From: JAVJSU01 sp040219275
GTDB taxonomy: Bacteria; Chloroflexota; Anaerolineae; Aggregatilineales; Phototrophicaceae
DNA length: 64,000 nucleotides
Reading direction: 5' to 3'
Assembly: GCA_040219275.1 (NCBI GenBank)
Contig: JAVJSU010000058.1
Span: 62,001 to 126,000, forward strand
Shown: positions 29,601 to 35,611 of the stretch, piece after piece
How the letters are laid out: each line of letters begins with the position of its first letter
Position numbering within the stretch: position 1 is the first letter of the stretch
The notes under the pieces: generated by a model
What the model was told of the DNA's origin: nothing
What the model saw: the letters and a program-made list of their open reading frames with translations, nothing else
Database searches by the model: none
Program-made: the position numbers and the translations under genes

Positions 29601-29927
29601 GAATCGTAAAGGTGTACTCCTCTCAGTGTCGAGTACAGATCCATTACCCTCGATGACAAGATTCGTCTGGATAATTGGCAGATGATTACGTGGGCTACTG
29701 TATTGAACCGGAACACTGCGCGTGAGGTTGTAAGTACCCGCTTCTAAGCAAATTGTTTCCTGAAGCAGATCGTTATTTGCATCTGTTATCGCATCAAAGA
29801 GTGCATTTTCATCACCTGCCGAAATTGTGTAATCGCAGGTAACATCCGCATGGACAGGAGATACTCTCCATCCCATAAAGACAATAATCATAAAAAGAAG
29901 GATTAATTTGGTGAATCGAATGGTCAT
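17649..29927 (-). CDS. Giant secreted beta-helix/cadherin-like/FN3-like repeat protein
   Basis: A cell-surface or secreted protein of about 4,090 residues, probably an adhesin or matrix component. I start it at the ATG at 29927, which gives a clean signal peptide (MTIRFTKL, then ILLFMIIVFMG, ending VSPVHA); the frame opens at 29975, where transcription may begin. Positions below count from 29975. Five pectin-lyase-like beta-helix blocks (about 49-345, 775-1045, 1320-1900, 1975-2305, 2570-2835) include CSLREA-like motifs (CTIGEAVLAAN, CTFGEAIIAAN). They alternate with cadherin/Big_9-like Ig repeats (YTPDDSFYGFNTF type). Then come a DUF11-like domain (2840-2970), FN3-like repeats (2975-3910), a jelly-roll-like domain (3925-4040) and an acidic Pro/Val tail ending TDEPN. 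No sorting motif or C-terminal membrane anchor is present, so the means of retention is unknown. Confidence 0.85.
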   Translation of the reverse strand: MTIRFTKLILLFMIIVFMGWRVSPVHADVTCDYTISAGDENALFDAITDANNDLLQETICLEAGTYNLTRSVPVQYSSPRNHLPIIQTNLVIEGNGSVLDTERSTPLRFFEVGNAATLTLNDLTLTDTDGNWGTNSHLNYSRAIMSWGNLTLNNVTIDKIPSGLVEVFGHLSVNNSEFSNSGNVITARHTAEINDSAFHDLSPEFGVITANGEMTVIDNSVFQNIMGTKGLLSFNGDALTVTNSRFVDNGNEISLIYTYALESGEQIQVHNSCIVGGLSQIVKHRDDPVATDISNNWWGGSTGPTLPLGDDNVTIAPVLQAPPQVECAISPMTALNGDLQVLYETASSFSPQFFGGLAPYSLSVDVAPTNGVVSGELPDLIYTPENAYSGIDTFTYVVTDANLDSASFTYSVNVDTDLAVEPNHYYTAPDMPLALVLGAIGGTSPYTFSNPSSSYGTLTGELPDLIYTPTNSPVVDNLYYDVTDADGFTRNGYVVIHVAETLTSVADFYEYTSNDEAVIDLTNLHEGGQEPFTYEVSAAQYGTSSIVDGTFTHTLNNPIPVADVINLTITDANGSVSTSTLHISNANPMDMQSETVGVPYETSIFLPLAVSGGLPPYTFEVEDPANGVLSGTAPNLVYTPNAAFMGMDYLAYVYTDSAGFSNYGYVDIQVAEPFELVQQTVTTSMQTPITFDVRFSGGLSPYDLVIQPAQNGMVSNEEFDLTYTPDDGFTGTDQFYVELTDSNNVTFAVMMTVVVNPPQTITAGDIDGLIAAINAANSGDVPVTIVLEPGIYEFTGIDNTTPDEISNGLPVITSTIRLLGTGSTFTRDLFAPSMRFINVSTSGIVVIDGITFEDGDVMGDGGNDGGGAIINAGDLGLINVNFLNNSVSYARGGAILTSAGSQLNIENSVFEDNTASSSGGAIHIESGAEVSISNSIFRRNVSQQIGGAIAQLGTLTLTDSIFVDNTATNRSGAIETRQVATTHAHNNCIVGNSVPSVNGSWNANNSSYADFTNNWWGTSEPVYFFNYDGYINATPALTEGILGCPTVTNQNLVTFQNTPIDITLPTPTDGVAPFTYEIEIPPTQGTISGTMSQITYTPNLDIITTIPPDSFYYRVTDANGLPAVGRITISVVASLIAPDFTYDTGVDHTVRMSGLYAEGGLSPVSLSISDPEHGTISNNIDYTPDTGFSGVDTFTYTATDAAGNTATGTITINVFPLTLPETVLNLTTPYQTLLRIPIEVFGGVLPYSLTIDEGLHGTVMGELPELLYVPDDDFSGVDTFTFAIMDDTDTSHTVTVNVTTETQLPATIFVDTLDYEYPYVNNGNCTIGEAVLAANSNQPQDNCATGTDTSTDIIQLPAGEISLQRENPISTFLIFSGDTILRGMGNQVTSVKRDSASELTNLISVSAGASVTIEDLTLANGWGANYGGAIVNAGDLTVRFARFETNHAGRGGAVANYGDALIYSSVFHSNTASSDGDAIYNFDISSPSRIGEVEVYNSAFSQNGSGSFAFDTILANYSVGQATFGYSCVLDTPGMLFAGDVDVSYYYPASDYWRTVNPNVARFPDICRQLPEPPIISLEVSDVQELIDAITVANTFESALINLDNFGTYDFVEVFDVADDSVDSVLPVITSDITIFGHNSVLAKDPSLLARFFTIRGGTLSLYNMTIENGYAAGGVGGAVDVTNGSLIVQTVTFDNNRTDLIAGAFGGAIHVQDSSIDIDGATFSNNSAYAGAAIYMDTDNVDIIEIRNTIFDANTATATGAVHIENGNFLIFESLLRNNTGNNGSAVYINEQPADLQQDVNSTCVINNSGISIYSTNTDSAVDVASALNNWWGSADGPSGAGSGNGDAVGDGIYVNAFVNEPYDYCFPDEVIADDQSVRLYYHLPSIAVTLSATGGVSPHTFTNISTPTNGTVTFDNDVTVTYTPESNFLGTDTFTFDVFDSEGNLSTGTITVNVTPATIYVDSLAQEIPFLNNGNCTFGEAIIAANTDTVVDGCSTGQGADLIELIPGTYTFTAIHNALSGATALPQITTPIDILGNGAVLLRSDDVNTPMFRFMAVTETGSIALRDMTLRNGYAQPTQSNYGGDGGALLSGGTLVVQDVTFENNSAYRGGAVAIWAGWETDHYFEQTNFSGNYALVSGGGLNGYGQIHITDSVFENNTAEIEHGGGAYFEGGAWVTDTVFNANTAPRGGNFVNYTGDYYFDSVQVYGVNSYSSIESSSSSTYPRLYISNSCLVGGSIRIRRGDISNNWWGSESGPGGDYAGTGTALVDESNTYSPYLLNAPEGCDTPLPRVLFDTYETAFETPIALDDLQIIDGIAPFTFTVSDPANGSISGDTLETLVYTPDDSFYGFNTFEVIITDSTGATSASDISKITVHVYQELIVEAQNIETTHETPINISLMAQGGTINHQFIIDTPPQHGSISGLLPNLIYTPDADFSGQDSFIYAVTDGTNALKTATITVNVGSTVMGLDESISTFQNTSVTLSPRATLGVPPYRFTIISGAQHGLTLRTQADTILYLPEPGFVGMDEVQVEIVDANGDSDTAILTISVSTIILSIPPQDVASLIDVISDANATNLPTIINLTPHAVYTLMPEDTLPIISGNITLNGNGATIEYQSGNAAPILVVGSGGWLTVDRLTLSNGAPAITNSNGSLSITNSTLTANIGVLGGGILHQSGDTQIINTTISGNQAQIGGGVYVNVGTVTITNATIANNMGKGIVNTSGSVTIGNTIIESNQSQNCSGNFLSAGNNIDSDISCNLTEQSDNNNTNAAISPLADNGGPTFTHALASNSIAVNRAGANLCYQVDQRGANREAGCDIGAFEYASIPTVDLSVSYLLNSQSSQSGDVIQYNMIITNNGQRNAQNVVLNATIPENIVVNQVSGGDNVLCEQLVGKIVCYATIVSANTSIDVSIVAQIDQTFIGDLMLNATVISVDEDSNEANNVATLALYVVSQPLSLILPSDIVTDAYGNPTFTWTDTLAESYELYVARVDNTQIINPTVSRTGICNGTICSIDLTTLAEANRLTNGAYQWYVREAAGVWVGPMNFTLNAPPPGLVTLGATTGLDNLKPTFNWTLSGDAINATYFNLYLTTSSGTLVFDQWFTRSEACGALDDTTCSLVSPVELLNNTAYTLYVRSYGPGGYSVGGPFNNGYAGPANFTITATYPTPISPNGTVNLPLGNPLYTWTDIAGAEYYYLYVANVAGQQVINEVVSDVGYCNGTQCQIDATTLRESYRLPNGLYTFYVRGWKDGQATPWSGGMSFTVNSTLPGAVTKTFPLEGESTAYDTTFQWNEVANVSGYNLYLVNPNGVASGVLRGEVGDEVVCSTGTCGWNTTLASVPGTWTWYVQAFNSAGAGAWSTPTTFTAPTAIPDVIAKVAPTANQALTDGTVGFSWTPDAEATQYELYIVGPNGWISDITYIIGQNVTCASTCDLNIVLPYVGNYSWYLRGYSAAGWGKWSAGEAADGYGAQAFSVTDTLPSVVAKLAPTDTQNLTDLTVTFSWTPDSEATYYQSYVAGPNGFVSDRTLMVGTEVTCASTCDTTITLPVNGAYSWYLRGYSAAGWGDWSAGGAADNYGVVNFTVGQPLPGVIAKTGPTASEVVPVADMVFDWTHDADATKYEVSITGPNGFSSYAPYVVGSGVTCTSSCALNLTLPANGAYTWYLRGGNAAGWGPWSAGDAADGYGAVTFTVNQPLPAVIAKISPAASAVVTTLSGTFTWTPDANAAKYEVYVAGPNGFISNAPYVVGSGVTCASECVLDFTFPANGAYTWYVRGGNDAGWGLWSAGEAVDAYGGVAFSVAQPLPDAATLLTPANDAVIYQTNRPTFTWNTVATATYYRLYVLNGMGLLAYDQWHTSASICSAGTCSFRLPNPLAFGGYTWQIQTYNITGIGALSATRSFLSLSFNLQPLMVQVENGAITRTGAWTQQTNESAVGQAYLQSSTSGADTLTMTFTGTQVDVVYVAGVEYGTFVVEIDGEPMRGVNANATQTAFGQIASFTDLTDGEHTLRIIPLGVSPVAIDALIVNGQVLTTQPVEEVSTPIVIPAQPIDETPIVTPAPEVTDEVVVVPVQPEITPDVEVTEIAPNIEVTDEPN
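18240..21060 (-). repeat. Tandem FN3-like repeat array inside the giant gene
   Basis: The C-terminal quarter of the giant protein is built from units with a Trp-x-Pro/Asp start, YELYV or YEVYV, a Cys-x3-Cys pair and a closing WYLRG...GWGxWSAG. Four units between about 18.5 and 19.85 kb are especially alike and recur every 320-327 bases (the WSAG...YG segment falls near 18560, 18880, 19200 and 19530). This implies recent duplication, and copy number may vary between strains. The paired Cys in each unit could form a disulfide outside the cell. Confidence 0.75.
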
Positions 29928-29979
29928 GTAAGACACTCTCATCTTCATTAACATACACTTGTTTACAAATAGCAAATTT

Positions 29980-29985
29980 ATTATA
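29980..29985 (-). promoter_or_regulatory. Candidate -10 element of the giant gene
   Basis: On the minus strand the bases read TATAAT, about 53 bases before the preferred ATG at 29927. The -35 region is poor (A-rich). If used, transcription would begin near 29973, which argues against the start at 29975. Confidence 0.4.
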
Positions 29986-30239
29986 AATCATTAAATGTGC
30001 TTTTTTAGTTAAATTCAGACCTTATTCAGTTATTGGGAGCTATTTAGATAAACGCCATAACGAATTTTTTACGATTTTCGTAGTTTCATGGCTTGATAAT
30101 CTAGCAAGCTCGCAAAATTTGTATTTCATCTGTTACAAGTCCCAAGGCACTGCCTAAAATCATAGGAATGACCATACGATCTGAATACCTCAAGCATACG
30201 GAAGTGCGAGTCATCAGTTTGTTGTGTGGGAAAAATGGG

Positions 30240-30417
30240 CGGCTTCCTAAAGCAAAAAAACCGGAAAGCATAGGTTACGTTCCCGCTGAGCTTCATCGTA
30301 TTTCAACGTACACAGCAATTACGAAACGAAGGCTTCGATTATCCTGAAATCGCTCACGATCGTGGCATCAGCCTGAGTACGTCATGGAATTTGGTTAACG
30401 CGTTAGCAACACCGTAA
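30240..30417 (+). repeat. Dispersed hairpin/HTH-relic repeat, copy B
   Basis: The degenerate hairpin core is at 30261-30287. The clearest HTH relic follows: 30325-30417 reads NEGFDYPEIAHDRGIS, then LSTSWNLVNALATP and a stop, about 30 codons without a start. It aligns with copy A (17511). The rest of the 545-base gap between the giant gene and the glycosyltransferase (29976-30520) is AT-rich, and I see no other gene in it. Confidence 0.65.
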
Positions 30418-30520
30418 TATACAGGAATTGATATTTGGCTCTATGAATCTGCTCCAGAAGGCTCATATCGGAGTTCGAACGGGACAAGCGATATTGATGT
30501 AGCCATAAATAGGATATTGA

Positions 30521-31726
30521 CTATCTACCTTTAACGTTTTCATAAACAGCGATAGTTTTCTGGCAAACACTTTCCCATGAGAAATACTTTGCAATTGTCT
30601 GACGTGCTTTTTCGCCAATTCGATTTCTACGTGTGTCGTCTTCCAGCAAATCTATTATGACTTGTGCAAGTTCCTCCGGCTGATGCGGTTCCACGATAAT
30701 TATGTTTTCGTCATGTTTTAACATGCCCTTTCCATAAGTATCAGGGTTCGCGGCGGCAAGAATAGTCGTGCCAGCACTCATAGCCTCAAGAGAAGCTATA
30801 CCAAGCGATGTGTTTTCTGGTTCATCCTGATTTAGCCAGTGTGCTTCCAGATCAGCAATAGACAAAAAGGCAGGTATCTGATCGTGTGGCATCGCACCCG
30901 CAAAGATCACTGCTTGATCCACTCCTAATTGCTTTGCGAGGATTTTTGGGGATTCGGTAGCAACTGTACCGACAATAAGGAGAACAGTATTCGGATGTTC
31001 TTTAAGCACATCAGGCATCGCTCGAATTAAATCATGCCGATTACGAATCTCGTGAAGATGCCCTAACGACAGAATGACGCGCTTGTCCACGAGATCATAT
31101 TGTTCAAGTAGTCTCGCGGCAACATCATCCGATGGTTTATCAGGTAGGCTGATACCATAAGGGATAACGTCTCCATAAGTTGGGGCAACTTTAAAGGCTT
31201 CAATAACATAACGTCTTGCATTAAGGTCAGGTAGAATCATATTATCTACCTGATTGATGACAAGATACCTCAACATAATCTGATCTAGCGGATAAAGCAA
31301 CAAATTGTACAGGGGATTTCCATGCTTGATGATTGTATGGATTGTCAAAACAACCGGTATTTTAAAAATACGGCTCATGCGTACTGCACTAAATGCAATA
31401 TCAAACATATGATTATGCAAATGTAGTACATCCGGTTGATGCTTAGTGATAATCTCATTGATCCGACGTTGATTGGACGGTGTAAATGTAATGGATAACC
31501 ATGCGAAATTCAGGGCAATACCGAGCTTGGGTAAACGAAATGCGGGTAATCGATAAACGTGAACACCCTCTATACTCTCATACGACGGTGTATCTTTATC
31601 GACATGCGCGGTAATAAAGATAACCTCGTGCCCTAAACAGACCAGTTCACGTGCAAGCGCGGCTGATTGTGTTGAGGATCCCGTTATTATAGGTGGATAG
31701 AGATTGGACAACATGCAAATTTTCAT
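30521..31726 (-). CDS. Glycosyltransferase family 4
   Basis: A 401-residue GT-B fold enzyme that transfers a sugar from a nucleotide donor during glycan assembly at the inner face of the membrane. The N-terminal acceptor domain starts MLSNLYPPIITGSSTQ, with ELVCLGHEVIFITAH. The C-terminal donor domain has VILSLGHLHEIRN and the E-x7-E motif within ENTSLGIASLEAMSAG, the signature of GT4 retaining transferases. Its ATG overlaps the stop of the ATP-grasp gene (ATGA). It is the last gene of the minus-strand operon beginning near 38901. Confidence 0.92.
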   Translation of the reverse strand: MKICMLSNLYPPIITGSSTQSAALARELVCLGHEVIFITAHVDKDTPSYESIEGVHVYRLPAFRLPKLGIALNFAWLSITFTPSNQRRINEIITKHQPDVLHLHNHMFDIAFSAVRMSRIFKIPVVLTIHTIIKHGNPLYNLLLYPLDQIMLRYLVINQVDNMILPDLNARRYVIEAFKVAPTYGDVIPYGISLPDKPSDDVAARLLEQYDLVDKRVILSLGHLHEIRNRHDLIRAMPDVLKEHPNTVLLIVGTVATESPKILAKQLGVDQAVIFAGAMPHDQIPAFLSIADLEAHWLNQDEPENTSLGIASLEAMSAGTTILAAANPDTYGKGMLKHDENIIIVEPHQPEELAQVIIDLLEDDTRRNRIGEKARQTIAKYFSWESVCQKTIAVYENVKGR

Positions 31727-32802
31727 ACTTCAGTCCATTTGGCAACGCGTTGCCCCGATGTAATCAGTTGCTCATCTAACCCTCTAACTAAACGTCCATG
31801 TTTATAAACAGGCTGTTTGGTAAAGTCCCTATCATTCAAGTGATTCTCTATGAGCATATCCACTTCGTTAAACCCACAAAGTGCCCTCATGTAAGATGTT
31901 CCCGAAAAGCGGGGATTAATTTCAAACGGATACAATTCCCCATTCATATACCGGCATTGAATGTTTAATGGTCCACGGGAGCCAAGTAATGTTGCGATCT
32001 GTTCGCATTTTTTACGAATTTCTGGAAACTCATCCGCTATTCCCTGAGAGAAGCCCGATGATATTACAAGCCTATCGCCCAATTCGTGACGATTTGTACG
32101 GTTTGGAACATTGATCATGCTGTTAATCCCACTTCGAATTTCTCGATGAAGTGCGAATGAACCGAGTAACTCGCCAGTTAAGGAGTGCAAGACACCAACT
32201 GTGTATTCACTTGTCGGATGCCCGATATATTCTTGCATCAAAACAGGCACTCCCAACGCTAGCAAATAAGCACACAAATGATGCACTTCATCAAACGTTT
32301 GTGCGATGAATGTATTGCGTGACCCACTACTCCCTTTTACAGGTTTTAAGATAACCGGGAACACAATGTTTTGAGGTAAACTATCAATGTCGCTAATGAT
32401 CGTTGTTTCGGGTACGGGAAAATCATTTTTGGCGAGAAAGGACATTGTTCTGAATTTATCGCTACAAATAGCGATCACATCAGCTGTATTTGCCAGCACA
32501 ACTACGTTGTTATCCTCAAAAATGTGCTCTTGTGTGGCAATCAGGGCGAGTTCTGCCTCTGATCCCGCAATGATTGCCCTGACACCTTTAGAAATACAAA
32601 TATCAAGCAATATGGAAAGATATTCAGGATCATGTACGGGGGGTATTAGATACGCTTCATCTATCTGATAAATTCCATAATTGTAGTCAACAATATCCGT
32701 GCCAATGATGTAATATTTTCCGGTTAATTTAAGGGTTTTTACCACCTCATAACCGACACCACTACCTGCGGCTGTGACGAGTACTGGCAATTTCTCAGTC
32801 AT
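31723..32802 (-). CDS. ATP-grasp family ligase (CarB/PylC-like)
   Basis: A 359-residue cytoplasmic enzyme with an N-terminal pre-ATP-grasp domain (LVTAAGSGVGYEVVKTLKL), a central ATP-grasp fold (VFPVILKPVKGSSGS; VLMQEYIGHPTSEYTV) and the Mg-binding end LYPFEINPRFSGTS. Such enzymes join a carboxylate to an amine or thiol through an acyl phosphate. The open frame begins at a TTG (32820), but the ATG at 32802 is the better start and overlaps the upstream methyltransferase by 8 bases. It lies among sugar epimerases, an aminotransferase and a methyltransferase. It may therefore attach an amino acid or another acid to an amino sugar; this is inference. Confidence 0.82.
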   Translation of the reverse strand: MTEKLPVLVTAAGSGVGYEVVKTLKLTGKYYIIGTDIVDYNYGIYQIDEAYLIPPVHDPEYLSILLDICISKGVRAIIAGSEAELALIATQEHIFEDNNVVVLANTADVIAICSDKFRTMSFLAKNDFPVPETTIISDIDSLPQNIVFPVILKPVKGSSGSRNTFIAQTFDEVHHLCAYLLALGVPVLMQEYIGHPTSEYTVGVLHSLTGELLGSFALHREIRSGINSMINVPNRTNRHELGDRLVISSGFSQGIADEFPEIRKKCEQIATLLGSRGPLNIQCRYMNGELYPFEINPRFSGTSYMRALCGFNEVDMLIENHLNDRDFTKQPVYKHGRLVRGLDEQLITSGQRVAKWTEV

Positions 32803-33637
32803 TTTTGCTCTTTTTCGCAAAGAATGATAAGTATTTGAACAGATGCTTTGTGGCGGGGATCTGGTGCTTTAAGTAATTGTCGACAATCAGTGCATGATCT
32901 ATACCCTGTTCATGCGAAAGTTGTCCCTGTCCTAAATACCAATCATATTCAATCCGAGCCTCTTCAAATCCGATTGTGCGTAAAATATCCAACACATCAT
33001 CACCGGTGAAACCACCTTTAACAATTTTCTGGTATTCCGCAAGCGTCACTTGCTCTTCCGTCACATCTATTTCATCCGCTACGACTGCAACAATCTGAAG
33101 CACATTGCGTACTTCACGCGCAAGGCTTGGTGGGAGATTTTCAACCGATGCAAATTTAGAGACCAATTCCCAAAAATTTTGATTTGGCTCAAGACCGCAA
33201 TAAAACCAACCACCCGGTTTTAGAACCCGATAGGCTTCTTTAAGGGTTGCTGGCAGATCATAAAGATGATGTAAGAAGCTGTAGGCAGTACATACATCAA
33301 ACGTGTTATCCGGGTAAGGAATAGCTTCTGTGTTTGCGAGTTCTAAGATAATTTCCGCCCGTGGACTAGTGCGGTCAATGCGCTCAAGCATTGCTGGCGT
33401 AATATCAATCCCTACGACCTGATTAAAATGAGCTTTAGATACATTCAACATAAAGCCGGTTCCACAACCCAGATCAATCAACTTATCACCATTGGTTTTC
33501 TGAGCGAGCGTCTTTATGATGCTTTCAACACGATCGCGATTCTCAGCACTCGTATGCGGATTTAGCTGATCGTATTGATCTGCCATTGCTGTATGGTAAT
33601 GAATATTAGCGTCTAAAATTTTTGCTTTATCATCCAA
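32795..33637 (-). CDS. Class I SAM-dependent methyltransferase
   Basis: A methyltransferase of about 280 residues. Motif I is LIDLGCGTGFMLN, followed by VVGIDITPAML (acidic loop), the post-motif NTFDVCTAYSFLHHL and RVLKPGGWFYCG, all typical of the Methyltransf_11/UbiE-like fold. The C-terminal 100 residues are helical and without recognised motifs. The frame opens with GTG at 33646 directly against a purine run; the TTG at 33637 has GAAGGGGG at a good distance and is my choice. It overlaps the epimerase stop by 8 bases. In this setting it probably methylates a sugar or nucleotide-sugar of the surface glycan. Confidence 0.85.
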   Translation of the reverse strand: MDDKAKILDANIHYHTAMADQYDQLNPHTSAENRDRVESIIKTLAQKTNGDKLIDLGCGTGFMLNVSKAHFNQVVGIDITPAMLERIDRTSPRAEIILELANTEAIPYPDNTFDVCTAYSFLHHLYDLPATLKEAYRVLKPGGWFYCGLEPNQNFWELVSKFASVENLPPSLAREVRNVLQIVAVVADEIDVTEEQVTLAEYQKIVKGGFTGDDVLDILRTIGFEEARIEYDWYLGQGQLSHEQGIDHALIVDNYLKHQIPATKHLFKYLSFFAKKSKND

Positions 33638-34484
33638 GATAATCACCCCCTTCTAAAAGTTGACGCATACCACTCTCAAGCAAAACGTGCGGTTCCCAAC
33701 CTGTGAGTTTTTGAAAACGTGTGATATCTAAACTTAAATGATAGTTTTCCGAGGCGTGATCGACCTGCTTATATTGTATGAGTTCGGTTGAGGCACTTGT
33801 AACACTGATGGCTGTCCGTGCAAGATACTTCATACTAGTTGCTCTTCCTGACCCCAAGTTAAACGTCCCTATTGCAGGGTTACTCATTACAGTTTGCAAA
33901 GCAGATACAACATCGTCAAGATGGATAAAGTCCTGACTGCGCTTACCATCATTATAAAGTGTGATCGCCTGCCCACGTTGAGCGAGTTCAATAAACTGAT
34001 ATAACACTGTTTTTCTGGAGGACCATACGCCATAAGGGGACGATAGACGAAGGATAGTGTGATTATCAGGGCATAAAAGCCGCACAATATCTTCGCCAGC
34101 AAGTTTACTGGCGGCATACAAGTATTGAGGATTCGTTCGGGTGTCCTCATTTATAATCTGTGAAGATTCTACAGCGCCATAAACGCTGATACTTGATACA
34201 TAAATGAGCTTCGCCTGCATAGTCTGTGCTAGACGAGCAATATTTAGAGTCATCTGGATATTTGGCAAGTACGTGTCTAACTCTATATCAGCCGCCAAAT
34301 GGATAATTACATCGTAATGCTTTCCCTCTGCCCAGACATTCAACGCGACTTCATCCATTATATCTACAGAATTAGCAGAATCATGCCGGCTAATACCCTC
34401 AGCGTGAGCGAACCGTCGCATAGCGTATCCACCGACTAGCCCAGTGGACCCGGTAATCAACGTTCTATTATTTGTGATGGTCAT
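33630..34484 (-). CDS. NAD-dependent epimerase/dehydratase (extended SDR)
   Basis: An SDR of about 284 residues acting on a nucleotide sugar. The cofactor motif is TLITGSTGLVGG near the N-terminus, HLAADIE follows, then the Ser of SSISVYG and the catalytic YAASK. The C-terminal substrate domain has FIHLDDVVSAL and GTFNLGSGRATS. The start may be GTG at 34487 or ATG at 34484; the latter gives a TGATG overlap with the aminotransferase. It could reduce a 4-keto sugar or epimerise; the exact reaction is not visible. Confidence 0.87.
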   Translation of the reverse strand: MTITNNRTLITGSTGLVGGYAMRRFAHAEGISRHDSANSVDIMDEVALNVWAEGKHYDVIIHLAADIELDTYLPNIQMTLNIARLAQTMQAKLIYVSSISVYGAVESSQIINEDTRTNPQYLYAASKLAGEDIVRLLCPDNHTILRLSSPYGVWSSRKTVLYQFIELAQRGQAITLYNDGKRSQDFIHLDDVVSALQTVMSNPAIGTFNLGSGRATSMKYLARTAISVTSASTELIQYKQVDHASENYHLSLDITRFQKLTGWEPHVLLESGMRQLLEGGDYLG

Positions 34485-35611
34485 CACATGTTGCCCAGCG
34501 CATGGCAGAGATGTTCAACAACCTGCTGTTGCTCATCTTCCGTGAGGAACTCATGCAACGGGAGGGTTAATGAGCGGGCAAAAACATTATCAGCTACAGG
34601 GAAATCACCCGCCTGATAGCCGTAACGTGTTCTAAAATATGTTGTCATCGGCATATGATACGTGCCAATAGTACTTTGAATATCATTCTTTAGGAGAAAG
34701 TCAATAATCGCCTGACGATCAGCATCTTCAGGAATGAGTGCTACATAGGACTGATAAACTGGTTCGCCACCCTCCGATGTATACGGTGCTTCGTAAGGCG
34801 TGTTTGCCAGCAAATCATCGTAAATACGAGCGCGTTCACGGCGTGCAGTGATAATACGATCCAATTTAACCATCTGCGTCACGCCCATCGCCGCCTGAAA
34901 TTCCGTTAGACGATAGTTAAATCCGGGCATAATGAAATCAATTTTTCCGGCAACGGGATCTATGCCGTGATTACGCAACGCACGCAAACGGTTCGCTAAT
35001 TCTTCATCATGGGTCGTAATGATCCCACCTTCGCCGGTGGTAATCGCTTTGCGCGGATGAAAACTAAAGCAACCTACTCCCCATGTTCCCGCTTGTTGCC
35101 CGTGCAGGCTAGCGCCCAATGCACATGCCGCATCTTCGATCACCGGCAGATCATAATGTTCAGCAATTGCCGTTATTGCAGGCATATCAGCGACCTGCCC
35201 GAAAGTATGTACGGGAATAATAGCCTTAACACGCCTGGCAGTATCCGTGGTTGCCATTAAGCGCGTCAATGTCGCCCTGAGATGGTCAACATCCATATTG
35301 AATGTACCAGCATTAATATCCACAAATATCGGCTGTGCACCACACAACTCGATTACGTTAGCGGTAGACAGCCATGAATAAGCTGTGACGATGACAAGAT
35401 CATTTGGACGCACATCTAACGCCAATAGTGCCATATGCAGGGCGGCAGTACAATTACTCACCGCTACAGCATGATCAACACCGATGTAATCAGCAATGGA
35501 TTGTTCAAATGTGGCAACATGCTGTCCCTGAACGAGAAATCCCGTCTCAAGAACTTGCCGAATTGCCTCATAATCAGCTTCATCAATGCTCGGTACTGTC
35601 AATCGTATCAT
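34484..35611 (-). CDS. DegT/DnrJ/EryC1/StrS-family sugar aminotransferase
   Basis: A 375-residue PLP enzyme that aminates a keto nucleotide-sugar. Asp160 (VIEDAA) pairs with the PLP ring nitrogen, and Lys188 in SFHPRKAITTGEGG is the Schiff-base residue. The N-terminus (PSIDEADYEAIRQVLETG, then FLVQG) is standard for the family. It overlaps the SDR before it (ATGA, 4 bases) and the SDR after it. The set SDR, aminotransferase, SDR suggests synthesis of an amino-deoxy sugar for the glycan made here. Confidence 0.92.
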   Translation of the reverse strand: MIRLTVPSIDEADYEAIRQVLETGFLVQGQHVATFEQSIADYIGVDHAVAVSNCTAALHMALLALDVRPNDLVIVTAYSWLSTANVIELCGAQPIFVDINAGTFNMDVDHLRATLTRLMATTDTARRVKAIIPVHTFGQVADMPAITAIAEHYDLPVIEDAACALGASLHGQQAGTWGVGCFSFHPRKAITTGEGGIITTHDEELANRLRALRNHGIDPVAGKIDFIMPGFNYRLTEFQAAMGVTQMVKLDRIITARRERARIYDDLLANTPYEAPYTSEGGEPVYQSYVALIPEDADRQAIIDFLLKNDIQSTIGTYHMPMTTYFRTRYGYQAGDFPVADNVFARSLTLPLHEFLTEDEQQQVVEHLCHALGNM

